A stretch of DNA of 64,000 nucleotides from Dermacentor variabilis (GCF_050947875.1 NC_134570.1:209403750-209467749), one strand, 5' to 3'; counted from the first letter of the stretch, positions 24,056-34,129 are shown. Notes: generated by a model from the sequence alone, not told the origin. Made by a program: numbers and translations.

Positions 24056-25767
24056 CGAATAAACAGCATTTTTTTACCTGCCTGTGTTTTGCCGAAACAA
24101 AATAGCCGTGCGCCATGGCGTGCACGCTCGCGAAGCATGAACAGAAAATGGTAGGTTTTCACGCAGATGCATTGCACAAACGTTGTGAGCTAGACATGAA
24201 ATTTAGAAGCAGAAGGGTGTTGAAAAGAAGATCTTAATGAGGAAAACAATGTAGAGTGAGTTAGTAATGACTTTATGGGAAAAGAAGGTATTGACGGGTG
24301 TCCTTGTGGTTAGGCAGACACTAGCCCCTGTGGGAAATAAATGTGGCAATGTGGCAAATAAATGTAAGCGTCTTTGTTTCCACTGGCGCCTGCTGACAAA
24401 GTCGTGTGCTCGACCTTCTCGAGTGCATAGCAGACGACAAGAGGCATGGTGTTTCCCCATTGAAGATCAGAAAAAAAAGCGAGAAGAAAAAAACTGTTGC
24501 CGTCGCTGCATCTTTGAGGTTTTTTTTTGTCTCGAAAGGTTGTTAGACCAAGCAACAGGGGAATAATTGCGGCTTGTAATGAAATTACCGTTTACGTGGG
24601 GTGTAAGCCAGATGACATAGGGGTACTGCCACCTCGACGGTGCACGAGCTGATACTGATGGGAAACCATCGGTGTTAATTAGCATCCAGCGACGCACTAG
24701 ATGAACTTAGCTTCACTTTACTGCCGCTAGCACTCACATCAGGGCATACGATGCAGATGAGCCGGAAAGCAAGCCTGATCATAGTGGGCGTACTTAGAGC
24801 GCTCTCGCTACCAGTGGAAGGGAGAGCAGAGTGTCAGATGATCACTTTAGTAAATATCATTACTTTCACAAATTTCTGGCCCTTTGCCAAGCTTACTATC
24901 TTCCCACAGTGCCACGAATCCTGTCGCAGGAATTTCCATAAAAATCTTGCGAAATTGGAAAAAAAATATAGTGATGAAAAAAATGCCACCGAGGCGATTG
25001 GGCATAGCGTTCACGGTGCCTGCACGGCGCTTCGTCGTGTTTGTAGCTAAAGAAATCCACCTTTCTCAAAAACATCCAACGCTTATCGCGTTAGCTGCGC
25101 ATCGGAAGAGCATCACTATGGCTGTGGCCGCGGCGACCGCGGCCACCGCCGCGGCCTAGGTCACCCGTGTAATTGGTATCACAATATAAACAAAAAAACT
25201 ATTACACAGATTCACGAGATCATGTATAATACAGAAATCTACGTTTAAAAGTAGGATGCGCAATGTGCAAACGCACCATTATGTATCTTTACATGCAAAA
25301 GCCTGGCCCTGAGGAGCATTCACGCTTCGTCAGGAATGAGCTCGGATTATACCTGGCCGTGCAGTCCAGAACGGGTGGTCGCAACACCCATTTAGGACGA
25401 CATAAATTGAAGAGTATCGGAACCAGGCACAATTGACAAAAGTAATAATGGAGACATACTTTCTGTCGATGAAGGCCACCACTGTGGTAGCAAAGCCACC
25501 GTAGCTGTAGGCGAAAAGTGAATTGTGGTTGTAACGTTCGTTAAAGGGCATGCGTTTGTGCACACTCTGAATCTTGCTTTTAGACGCCTGTCCTTGCTTA
25601 CAGGTGTGGTGGCCCATATGTATATATATATATATAGACATATAGCATTAAAGGAAAGGTTCTGTAGGTCCGGTACATAGGTATTTGAAGAAAGAAAAGA
25701 GGACACTTATGAATTTTGGATTTACCTTAAAAATACAATTTACGTAAGTGTGCTCCTTCGCTTCTTC

Positions 25768-25770
<3 letters not shown>
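24056..25770. other. Unassigned stretch; two small simple repeats
   Basis: No gene recognised. A GC-rich GCC/GCG patch at 25125-25157 would translate as poly-alanine and is almost certainly a simple repeat. A short AT run lies at about 25618-25636. Confidence 0.4.

Positions 25771-25823
<53 letters not shown>
25771..25823. repeat. (AT)n microsatellite, 53 bp, at the Gypsy-1 insertion point
   Basis: Uninterrupted TA dinucleotides run directly into the 5' LTR of Gypsy-1. The last four bases (ATAT) match the four bases after the 3' LTR (31343-31346). Confidence 0.9.
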
Positions 25824-25825
<2 letters not shown>

Positions 25826-25950
25826 ATATGGCATGAGCCGGGCGAGGAGAAGAGGAGGCAGACGTTAGCTGGCGCAGCTTCGGGACGCCATCTTGACTTC
25901 ACCATCAACCTCGTCCCTTAAATAAAGCGGGCTCAACATTAACCGTAACA
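25824..25950 (+). repeat. 5' LTR of Gypsy-1
   Basis: 127 bp, TG...CA, with an AATAAA signal (about 25920-25926) near its 3' end. Its partner lies at 31216-31342. Confidence 0.9.
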
Positions 25951-26063
25951 GTTTTGTGGTGGAGGTGCTGGGTACTTCGACCAAGACGACGGAGTTGCTG
26001 CAGCAAGTTCCACGCCGGAGCCGACGCCTCGCTCGACTGCCTCCGACACCGCTTGAGATCCTG

Positions 26064-27055
26064 ATGTCCCACAGCGGCGACCAACAGCCTTCTCTGGCTG
26101 CTCCAGTGCGAACAACCGGCGCCTGGATGCATCAGATAGAGCCTCGCACTTCCTCAGGAACATTCGGTGAGGACGTGGAGGAAAGGCTCACCCACTACAA
26201 GCGTGTAAGCAATTACAACGGCTGGAACTCCACGGCTCAACTCAACAATGTCGTTCTGTTCCTCACAGACACTGCGCTAGCGTGGTTCGAGAACCATGAA
26301 GATACCTTCACAACGTGGGACAGCTTCGTTACTGCCCTCACAGAGTGCTTTGGCGATTCCACCACGAAAAGGAAGCGAGCGGAGCAGACATTGCTTCAGC
26401 GTGCTCAAGTCCTAGGTGAGACCTGTATTACGTACATAGAAGCGATCCTGAAGCTTTGCAAAACGGTCAATCCTCGAATGTCCGAAAATGACAAAGTTGG
26501 ACACCTTCTGAAAGGCATAGCCGAGGATGTTTACAATTATTTAATCGGAAAGGAGAGTCTCGCCTCGGTCGCCAACCTCATCAAGCATTGCCGCACATTT
26601 GAGGTCTTGAAGCTGCGCCGTATCACGCCAAAGTTCGGCAGGTTAGCGAATGTCACAACGGTGGCAAGCGTTGACGATAACGACAACTACAGTTTTCAAT
26701 TTGACCTTGCGGCAACTATAAGGCAAATTGTTCGCGAAGAACTTGAACGACACACCAAAGGGGCGGATGTCGAACAGCTTCGTTGCGCTTCCAACCAACC
26801 TCAAGAACATGCATCTGCTGTGGCCGCATTGTCTGCCGTGCCAGGCGTTGCAGACTGTCGAGTCGATCAGCTGCGACAGCACCGACGTTTCTGCAAAGAC
26901 CACTGGGGCGCCACCCCCGGAATACGTTCCGTCAATATAGTAGAAGGAGTGGCTTGCCAGCTTCAGACCGCAGCCTGATGCCCCCAGCCAGACGCGAACG
27001 TCGTTCACCATCACCACGGCGACATGCTACGTCACCACTGCCGTCGGAAAACTAG
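26064..27055 (+). pseudogene. Gypsy-1 gag (capsid/nucleocapsid), frameshifted
   Basis: Gag forms the particle that packages element RNA. The ATG at 26064 (MSHSGDQQ) fits a gag start; the frame is open further upstream to the LTR without an ATG. The capsid-type region is recognisable (LTDTALAWFENHEDTFTTWD, then FGDSTTKRKRAEQTLLQRAQ), as in Retrotrans_gag proteins. A frameshift at about 26780 moves the reading to another frame, where CICCGRIVCRARRC has the spacing of a CCHC zinc knuckle but with Cys in place of His. An Arg/Ser/Pro-rich tail (RRERRSPSPRR) follows to 27055. Not functional as one protein. Confidence 0.8.
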
Positions 27056-27099
27056 CCGACGCTGCCGATGGAGGTAAGGTTGCCGGACATCCTGCGTCT

Positions 27100-27552
27100 A
27101 TGCGAAATACTTCTCTGCCTATTATAATGTTGAAGAACAAAGTCCTTGTGTTAATTGATAGTATACCTGCAACAGTAATAGTGGATACTGGTGCTACCGT
27201 TTCCGTCATGTGTGTGACTTCCAAAGAGAGGCTTGGTCGGAATGTTATGTTCCCGTGGAATGATGGTGTGACGTATCGTGGTGTCAGGGGAGAGTGCCTA
27301 ACTCCCCTTGGTATTTCTGTTGCAAGTGTTTTCTTCAAAGGAGGACATCTTAAAACAGAGTTTCTCGTACTACAGTGGTGCACTCATGATGTGATTCTGG
27401 GGATTGACTTTCTTCAGGATTGTGGTGCATCCGTTAACTGTGACACAGGCGCAATTACTTTGAATAGCGTGCTTCTCGCCACCCTTGCCGACACATCCTA
27501 CCCAGAGAAAAACCATTGTGTTATTTGGGAGCATTTGCTGCTACCGCCTTAG
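27100..27552 (+). pseudogene. Gypsy-1 aspartic protease
   Basis: The frame has the retropepsin signature: IVDTGATVSVM (active-site Asp in DTGA, about 27183) and VILGIDFLQDCGASVNC (about 27393), the usual spacing for the protease at the N-terminus of Gypsy Pol. In the element this enzyme would cut Gag and Pol. The frame is open across the domain, then ends at 27552; linker sequence continues in other frames up to the RT. Confidence 0.85.
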
Positions 27553-27862
27553 TCGCTGTCACGTATCCCTGTCAATTTTGTTGCTGCGAACCTTTCATTT
27601 TTTGGCGCGCATGTCCAGGCCCCTTACGTTGAGCTGCGAAAAAAAGGATGTACTTGTACCACGCTCTCTCGTGAGAGTAGTGAATGGCGCCTCAAATTCG
27701 TGGGCTTTCAATTGTTCTTGCGTCCCTGCTGTTCTCCCGCGTGATATGAAGCTGGCTGAATTCGACGAGATTACTTACAGTTCCATTACAGTTCTAAGCG
27801 AGGAGGAGCAGTCTTATACTAGCGATCCCCACCGAAGCACTTCTGAATAGCAGATCCTATGG

Positions 27863-28966
27863 ATGATCAAAAAGGCACTGCCCTCACATGAGCACCACGC
27901 TCTCGCAAAAGTTTTGTGGCCACATCTTTCTGTGTTCAATTTCGAACAAGGCGACAAGCAGGCTTCGCTCCCGCGTTCTCGTGCTCGCCACAGAATTGAC
28001 ACCGGATCTCCGCACCCCATTCGGCAAAAGGCTTACCTCGTTTCTTCAACAGAGAGGACAGTTATCGCTGAACAGGTGAAACACATGCTACGGAAAAGTG
28101 CTGTTCAAGAGTCCTCTATTTCGTGGGCAGCACCAGTTATCTTAGTAAAGAAGAAGGATGGATCGTGGTGGTTCTGCGTTGACTACAGGAAACTGAATGC
28201 GGTCACCAAAAAGGATGTGTATCTGCTTCCTAGGACTGTAGATGTCATCGATTGTCTACATTCTGCTGCCTCCTTTTCATCACTGGATTTGTGATCGGGG
28301 TATTGGCAGATACCCGTGCACACAGACGATAAGGAGAAAACGGCCTTCGTGGCACCAGACGGTCTTTATGAATTTAACGTTATCCCGTTCTGCCTTTGTA
28401 ACGCGCCAGCAACATTCGAACTTTTCATGGATACTATCCTCCGAGCACTTAAATGGGAAATTTGCTTGTGCTACCTCGATGACATGGTGATTTTTGGCAG
28501 CACATTGAGTGAGCATAAGAGCCGTCTGAGTTTTGTTCTGGATTGTGTCAAACAAGCCGGCTTGATCCTAAATTCCAAGAAATGTCATTTCGGGGAAACC
28601 GAGACGTTCGTACTTAGGCATCTGGTCGACGAAAACGGTGTGAGGCCAGATCTACGGAAGATTGAGGCAGTCAGCTCCTTCGAAGCACCGAAATCAGTGC
28701 AGGAGTTGAGGAGCTTCTTGGGCCGGTGCTCGTATTTTCGTGCCTTTGTGGCAAGATTCGCCGACGTGGTGAACCCCCTAGCATGTCTTCTCCAAAAAGC
28801 CGTCCCTTTCAACTGGACATCGACTTGCGACGATGCCTTCCTCCAGCTGAAATTTCTACTAACATCATGGCCCAGATTGCGTCTCTTCGATGCGTCCTCA
28901 CCTACGGGAGTGCTCGCTGATACCAGTGGCATCGGCATCGGTACCGTACTAGTGCAACGTCCGTGA
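27863..28966 (+). pseudogene. Gypsy-1 reverse transcriptase with one TGA; RNase H absent
   Basis: The frame holds the Ty3/Gypsy RT: RHRIDTGSPHPIRQK, WAAPVILVKKKDGSWW, DYRKLNAVTKKD, SSLDL-stop-SGYWQIP, FNVIPFCLCNAPATFE and the catalytic YLDD (CYLDDMVIFG), then NSKKCHF, FLGRCSYFR and FNWTSTCDDAF. The TGA at 28292-28294 replaces the Arg seen in Gypsy-4 (LDLRSGYW); CGA to TGA is a CpG transition. The frame enters RNase H (DTSGIGIGTVLVQR) and is then joined directly to sequence just before the integrase zinc finger, so about 0.5 kb including most of RNase H has been deleted. Confidence 0.88.
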
Positions 28967-30052
28967 CGGCGTGCTTTACAAGACCAATTATTCGGCTAAA
29001 GGCGCACGCTTCCTTCTGGTGGTGCCGCAGAGTCTGCGAGCGGACATACTGAGAGCCATGCACGACGACGTGCCCTCTGGCCATCTAGGATTCATCAGAA
29101 CGTTGAACCGCACCCAGGAGCATTTTTACTAGCCCAGAACGCGGGACACAGTTAAGCACTACGACGCCAGTTGCGAACAATGTCAACGCTACAAGCTCCC
29201 TACAACCGCTCCACCAGGTCTTCTCCAACCTCTGCCACCCTCTCCAACCTCCAACCTCTCCAACCTCCGCCTGCCGTTTGAACAAGTGGGTATCGATCTT
29301 CTGTGCCCATTTCCTTGATCATCGAACGACAACCGATGGGTGATCGTATGTGTTGACCATCTAAATCATTACGCGGAAACGGCGGCCGTACCATCTTCAG
29401 CTGCTGCATACGTTGCACCGTTTTTGCTTCGATTCATTATTCTTCACGTGGGCATTACTCACGGGGGCATGGTCGCCCTCGTGTCATCTTTAGCGATCGC
29501 GGTCGTCAGATCGTTGCGGATGCCGTGGAACTGCTTCGTATCTGCAGTTCGCAGTTCCGTCATTCAACGCCTTATCACCCTCACACAAATGGGCTTGTAA
29601 AAAGTACGAACAGAACTCTAACATGCTGGCCATGTACGTACCTTCCGATCACAGAGACTAGGATGACGTACTCCCCTTCATCACGTATGCTTATAATACT
29701 GCAAAGCATAAGACAACCGATTACAGTTCTTTTTGACCTCCTTTACGGACGTCCACAGCTAAGCTGCATTGACACTATACTACCGTTTGACTTTCACAGC
29801 GAGTACTCTGTTGCCAAGACGCTTTGTCTTGCCGAAAAAACCCGGCGTATTGCTCGTCTTCGTACTGTGGCATCGTAACACCGATTGAAAGAGCGCTATG
29901 ACAGCCGACACCAGTCTGTCTCGTACACTAAAGGAGACGTTGCGTGGTTGGGGACTCCGGAACGTAAACATGGTTTATACAAAAAGTTTTTCCCCCAGTA
30001 CACGGGCCCATTCGTCATTGTAGATCGCTTGAGTGACTTGGCGTAAATGGTG

Positions 30053-30330
30053 AACGAGAAGAAAGGGGGTTAACTGAGGGGCCCGAATTTTATTAGTCAT
30101 ATCAGAAGAAGCCAACAAACACTGACACCAAGGACAACTTAGGGGAAATTACTCGCGCTTTAATAAATGCAATAAAAAACCATAAATTAATGGAAATTAA
30201 AGTGGATGAAAAAACAACTTGCCGCAGGTGCGAACCGAACCCACAGCCTTCGCATTTCGCGTACGATGCTCTACCAATTGAGCTACCGCGGCGTCGTTTT
30301 CCCATCCACTTTCTTGGGTATCATGTGTCC
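30053..30330 (-). mobile_element. tRNA-derived SINE, copy 1
   Basis: Reading the minus strand: a leader AAGTGGATGGGAAAACGACG, a tRNA-like head (30292 to 30221) with box A and box B motifs (TAGCTCAATTGG, GGTTCGGTTC), an AT-rich body and a tail ending in GTTAACCCCCTTTCTTCTC. In the head the acceptor, D and most anticodon pairs are kept. It resembles the tRNA-derived SINEs reported from hard ticks (Ruka type); that identification is from memory. Confidence 0.85.
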
Positions 30331-30520
30331 TAGTAGAACCTTGGGAGTGTTAGCCAGCACCACCACTCACAGACCGTGGCGGCGGACGTGGAACGTCCTT
30401 TTTGCCGCAGGCGTCACGAGAACGTCATCTTTTTGGTGAACGCAACTGGTCAATCAAACCGCATATGCTACCTGAAGGCATCAATGTTGCCGGATTCGAG
30501 ACCCTCGTTATGTAATCAAT

Positions 30521-30790
30521 GAGAAGAAAGGGGGTTAACCGAGGGGCCCAATTTTTATTAGTCATATCAGAAGAAGCCAACAAACACTGACACGAAGGAC
30601 AACATAGGGGAAATTACTTCTACTTTAATAAATGAAATAAAGAAACGATAAATTAATGGAAATTGAAGCGGATGAAAAAACAAGTTGCCGCAGGTGGGAA
30701 CCGAACCCACAACCTTCGCATTTCGCGTGCGATGCTCTACCAATTGAGCTACCGCGGCGTCGTTTTCCCATCCACTTTCTTCCAAAGCCA
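30521..30790 (-). mobile_element. tRNA-derived SINE, copy 2 (perfect cloverleaf head)
   Basis: The head at 30758 to 30687 (72 nt, minus strand) folds into a complete cloverleaf: a 7-bp acceptor (GCCGCGG with CTGCGGC, one wobble), a 4-bp D stem (GCTC/GAGC), a 5-bp anticodon stem (TCGCA/TGCGA) and a 5-bp T stem (GTGGG/CCCAC). The anticodon loop is CGCGAAA, lacking the usual U33, and there is no genuine gene context, so this is a SINE head and not a working tRNA gene. Just beyond its tail is a linker repeat (about 30462-30515) that recurs near 39568 and 40305. Confidence 0.85.
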
Positions 30791-31067
30791 AGGTCTGTGA
30801 GTGGTGGCGGTGGCTAACACTCCCAGGGTTCGACTAGGACACATAAATACCCAAAAAAGTGGATGGGAAAACGACGCCGCGGTAGCTCAATTGGTAGAGC
30901 ATCGCACTCGAAAGGCGAAGGTTCTGGGTTCGGTTCCCACCTGCGGCAAGTTCTTTTTCCTCCACTTTAATTTCCATTATTTATTGTTTCTTTATTTCAT
31001 TTAATAAAGCACAAGTAATTTCCCCTATGTTGTCCTTGGTGTCAGTGTTTGTTGGCTTCTTCTGATA
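30791..31067 (+). mobile_element. tRNA-derived SINE, copy 3
   Basis: It is head-to-head with copy 2. The leader (GTGAGTGGTGGCGGTGGCTA to ACCCAAAAAAGTGGATGGG) is followed by the tRNA-like head at 30876-30947 (loop CTCGAAA, i.e. anticodon position CGA with U33), an AT-rich body and a tail up to TTGGCTTCTTCTGATA. Stem mismatches show this copy is older or less constrained than copy 2. Confidence 0.85.
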
Positions 31068-31215
31068 TTGACGTACATGGTGGCACGTTTGACGTCGGCT
31101 GGTCGACGGTCTAGCCGGACCCAGTTAGTACATCTTATTCGTCTTAAGCGATTTCACCTTACGCTTTCCGAGTGACTTGGACTTGCCCAGCGGGCTTCGT
31201 ATGGCAACCGGGGAC

Positions 31216-31342
31216 TGCTATAGCATGAGCCGGGCGAAGAGAAGAGGAGGAAGTCGTTCGCTGGCGCAGCCTCGGGACGCCATCTTGATTTCACCATCAA
31301 CCTCGTCCCTTAAATAAAGCCGGTTCAACATTAACGATAACA
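31216..31342 (+). repeat. 3' LTR of Gypsy-1
   Basis: 127 bp, TG...CA, aligned without gaps to 25824-25950. It is preceded by a GGGGA purine tract and followed by ATAT. Confidence 0.9.
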
Positions 31343-31390
31343 ATATTGTTGCCGGACACTGTCTGCTTAGAGAGGGTTTACATACCCAAA

Positions 31391-32505
31391 TCATACAAGA
31401 CGTTCACGCTTGTAACACATCTTCCCCGCGCCTACGAAGCCCACCGGGCAAGTCAAACAGCATTTCGAGGGGTGGAGGGCTTCTAGTGGGGCAACATGAG
31501 TCACTTCAGTCTTTGGAGATTGTCGACCATTTGAAAGAAGACACGCTATGCGGCACGTCAATTGGCTTACGTGGTCTAATATAACGTAAAGTCCAACATA
31601 GTGAGCCAGTAGTTTTTCGCAGAACCCACGTTTTCTGGTAGGCGTCCACAGACACACTAAGTCAGCTGGATCATATGTGACGTGTTGGTGTCGGCATTCG
31701 TAACGTGCCTTGGAGCGACCTAGTGAAGCAAGAGCGCGCAAATAAGCAAGGCGGCGGGCTTCTGCGTGACAGACGGCCTCAGAAATGCAGGCATGTTGTG
31801 GTTCATAAATCGGGGAAGATCATATCAAGGGTATAACATGGCGGCTGAGTGTAAAGGAGAAGAGGCTGTAGCCGGTAGTTTCAAGCTGGGCGGTGTTAAA
31901 TACGTAAATAACGAAAGATAGGACGCTGTCCCAGTTCTGGTGATCCATTGAGACGTACATGAACAACTCATTCGTGAGAGTTCTGTTGGTGCGTTCCGTA
32001 AGACCGTTTGCTTGTGGAGGGTACGGCGTAGACTGTCGAAAACATGAGCAACTTGAGCAACATAGGCGGAGCGTCTCTTCATCCACATCTGCAGTAAAAT
32101 GTCGCCCACAATCGCAAATAACGACTGTAGGAGGCCCGTGGTGGAGAATAATAAAACATAGCAAGAAAAGGCACACGTCGGACGCAGTAGCCGTTGGTAT
32201 TGCACCCGTCTCAAAGTAGCGTGTCAGGTGGTCAGTGCACACTACGATCCAATGATTTCCCTTAAGGGACCGTGGAAACGGGCCTAGGAGGTCGATCCGA
32301 CTTGCTCAAATGGAGCCCTTGGGGGTGGCACAGGGCGAAGTCTACCAGAAGGAGTATTTGTGGGCCGTTCGTTTGTGACGTTGAAATTCGCTACAGCTAG
32401 ACACTTACTGCCGCGTCGTCTGACGCATATTAGGCCAGTAAACTTTTTCTTGAGGACGGCACAGCGTTCTAGCTGCTCCCGATTGATCCGAGGATGGTTC
32501 GTCAT
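31391..32505 (-). pseudogene. Gypsy-2 integrase, broken
   Basis: The core reads CTDHLTRYFE (first Asp, about 32235), VICDCGRHFTAD (second Asp) and NGLTERTNRTL (third residue, Glu), so the DDE residues are present. Upstream (32505-32284) is the RPVPPPRAPFEQVG stretch that leads into the core. The C-terminal part (31741-31391) has DPADLVCLWTPTRKRG and the basic end region. Each part is in a different frame and stops separate them, so no single protein can be made. Confidence 0.82.
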
Positions 32506-32600
32506 GCATAGCCCGCAAGATGGAAGTGCACAGTCATTTCAGGACCACCAGAAGATATTGTGAGCCTGTGGTAGAATAGTTCTTCTGGTATAGAAGTCCA

Positions 32601-33189
32601 TTACGTGTGCAAAAAAGATTGTGTTTCGTAGCAAGCAGTTGTTTTAATTTTCGTTGTTTTGCTGCTCAGTCTTAAAGGTATTGAGATTACAAAATTCAGG
32701 CTCCAAGGAAAGGATGTATTGGTCAATGTTGTCCGCGTCACAGTCCGTTGTGGGAAGCGGTAGCCACGACAGGCAGTCGGCGTTGGCGTCTCCTCGATAA
32801 CTTTTACAGGCAACGGTGAAGTCGTACTCCTGTAGACCGAGTGTTCAACGTGCAAGCCTACCAGATGGATCAGGCACTTGGATGGATCAGGATTGATGAG
32901 CCAGCACAAAGAGTGATTGTCTGTGACAGGTGAAAGGGCGTTCACACAGGTATGAGTGAAAGCGCTGTACTACGAAAATCACCGCGAGACATTCCTGTTA
33001 TGTGATGGTGTAATTGCGCTCGGGCTTGCTTGGAGAGCGACTCGCATACGTTACGACGTGCTCTTTGGTGTCGGAGCGTTGAATAAGAACAGCGCTGACA
33101 CCAATACCGTTAGCATCTATGTGCAGTTCTGTGGGAGCCAAGTGGTCGAAAGGTTCGAGAACTGAATGTGACGTCAAACAGAACTTCAT
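32601..33189 (-). pseudogene. Gypsy-2 RNase H domain, frameshifted
   Basis: RNase H removes RNA from the RNA/DNA hybrid. The first half (33189-32998) reads FDHLAPTELHIDANGIGVSAVLIQR, with the first acidic residue, then HVVTYASRSPSKPERNYTIT. The second half (32945-32601) continues as TDNHSLCWLINPDPS, the sequence that follows the catalytic core in Gypsy elements, then loses frame. Confidence 0.8.
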
Positions 33190-34128
33190 TTCACGAAAAT
33201 GTATGGATGGATGGATGCAAAACTTTAATGAAGGTCCTGAGGTATGCTATCCAGCGCGCTGGGGGCCGCTCCCACGTTGGGATTGTCAGGCCATGCCCAA
33301 CCGCCGCATCATGGGTCTCCTGGGCAGCCCATAGTTGCGCCCCGGCATCGGGGCTTTTGATAGGGGAGAGCCACTTGTCGTCATTTATTTGTTCTGTGTC
33401 TCGTAACGAGGGGCAACACGAGAGCCTGTGGTCTAGGCTAGCGATGTCATTGCAGTGCCTGCAAGAATTAGTGGCATTGGTGCCGGGATAATTTTTGTGG
33501 AATAATGCCGGGCTGGGATACGAGACTGTTTACAATAATCTGAGGGTCAATGCCTGTGCTCCATTTAACTTCTTGTGTGGAAGGGGAACGTCTCTCCAGC
33601 CGAGATAAAAGTGCTGCGCAATTTCGTAGTATATGTGGTTGGCTGATCTCGGTTCTCCACCACTGCGGGCCGGCGTTGCAGTTCTCCATGGTCGCGGAAA
33701 GTGAGACCTCGGGTCGTGGAGTGGGGCAGCTCGTTGAGGTTTGTGGGGCCTCCCATAATGGATCCCATGTGAGCGGGGAACCACGTGAGAGTGTGGGTGG
33801 CGATGCTTTTGCCGTCGAGGATGCGACAGGCTTCCTTACAGACGGCGCCAACGCTGAAGGCGCGGATGGCTGCCCTGGAGTCGCTGAAGATATTCGCGTG
33901 TTTGTCGTCCAGGAGGGCCAAGGCAATGGCCACTTGCTCGGCCGCACGCGACGACGTGCTTCGTACCGAAGCGGCGTTAACGGTTGAACCCCTGTGGTTG
34001 ATTGACACTACCGTGAAATTGTTGCTGCTGCCATACTGGGCCGCGTCAACGAAGCAGCTGCCGGCAGGGAGTTCTGTTGCGCGGTGTAGGAGCGCCACCA
34101 CTCCGGGCTTTCTTATTTCTACATTGCG
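33190..34128 (-). mobile_element. I-like LINE, 3' end, inserted in Gypsy-2
   Basis: The fragment covers the RNase H domain, the C-terminal zinc knuckle and the 3' tail of an I-type LINE. The tail is the GGAT/CATCC microsatellite at 33203-33216 (plus strand), preceded on the minus strand by TTCATTAAAG. It sits between the two Gypsy-2 halves: ...FDWTLKCA on one side and KFCLTSHSVLEPFDH on the other. The 5' edge is near 34125. A diverged duplication (TTTGCGCAATG against TTTCGTGAAATG) may mark the target site. Confidence 0.78.
33250..34128 (-). pseudogene. I-like LINE ORF2 C-terminus: RNase H + zinc knuckle
   Basis: The RNase H frame (34131 to about 33720) reads SCFVDAAQYG, STSSRAAEQVAIALAL and IFSDSRAAIRAF, then LTWFPAHMG where an intact domain has the histidine loop. 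Further on, after a frameshift, is a knuckle CRHCNDIASLDHRLSCCP, as found at the end of I-clade ORF2 proteins. The RT and endonuclease are missing (5' truncation). Confidence 0.78.
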
Positions 34129-34129
34129 C

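Larger units (their letters stand above)
30053..31067. mobile_element. SINE cluster inside the Gypsy-1 integrase
   Basis: Three copies of one tRNA-headed SINE (two minus, one plus) plus short joining segments lie between TTGGCGTAAATGGTG (30038-30052) and TTGACGTACATGGTG (31068-31082), a 15-bp duplication with two mismatches. Both outer edges are SINE tails (AAGGGGGTTAAC on the left; TTGGCTTCTTCTGATA on the right), so the cluster has an inverted-repeat outline. Confidence 0.85.
28967..31215 (+). pseudogene. Gypsy-1 integrase, multiply broken and split by a SINE cluster
   Basis: After the deletion point the reading resumes as DGVLYKTNYSAKGARFLL. It continues through the HHCC zinc finger (HDDVPSGHLG, H in FIRTLNRTQEHFY, CEQCQ), the core with VCVDHLNHYAE (first Asp), SDRGRQ (second Asp, about 29492) and NGLV (then LK for the expected ER), and the C-terminal GPFVIVDRLSDL near 30020-30040. 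The frame shifts repeatedly. At 30052 the coding is interrupted by SINEs and resumes at 31068 (TYMVARLTSAGRRSSRTQL) up to the purine tract before the 3' LTR. The 15-bp sequence at the break is duplicated on both sides. Confidence 0.82.
25824..31342 (+). mobile_element. Gypsy-1: Ty3/Gypsy LTR retrotransposon, both LTRs present, decayed
   Basis: Two 127-bp direct repeats starting TG and ending CA bound an interior with gag, protease, RT and integrase in Ty3/Gypsy order. A 4-bp ATAT duplication flanks the element. The LTRs differ at roughly a dozen of 127 positions, so the insertion is not recent. The RNase H domain is missing and a SINE cluster (30053-31067) interrupts the integrase. A GGTGGAGG-rich stretch follows the 5' LTR where a primer-binding site is expected, but I cannot assign the tRNA. 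A purine-rich GGGGA precedes the 3' LTR. Confidence 0.9.

Noticed and set aside
25125..25157. Poly-alanine coding tract.
   Set aside because: It is a GCC/GCG simple repeat within a short frame with no gene context.
30221..30947. Three tRNA genes.
   Set aside because: Each is the head of a SINE with leader, body and tail, repeated in the window. Loops and stems vary and U33 is missing in two copies.
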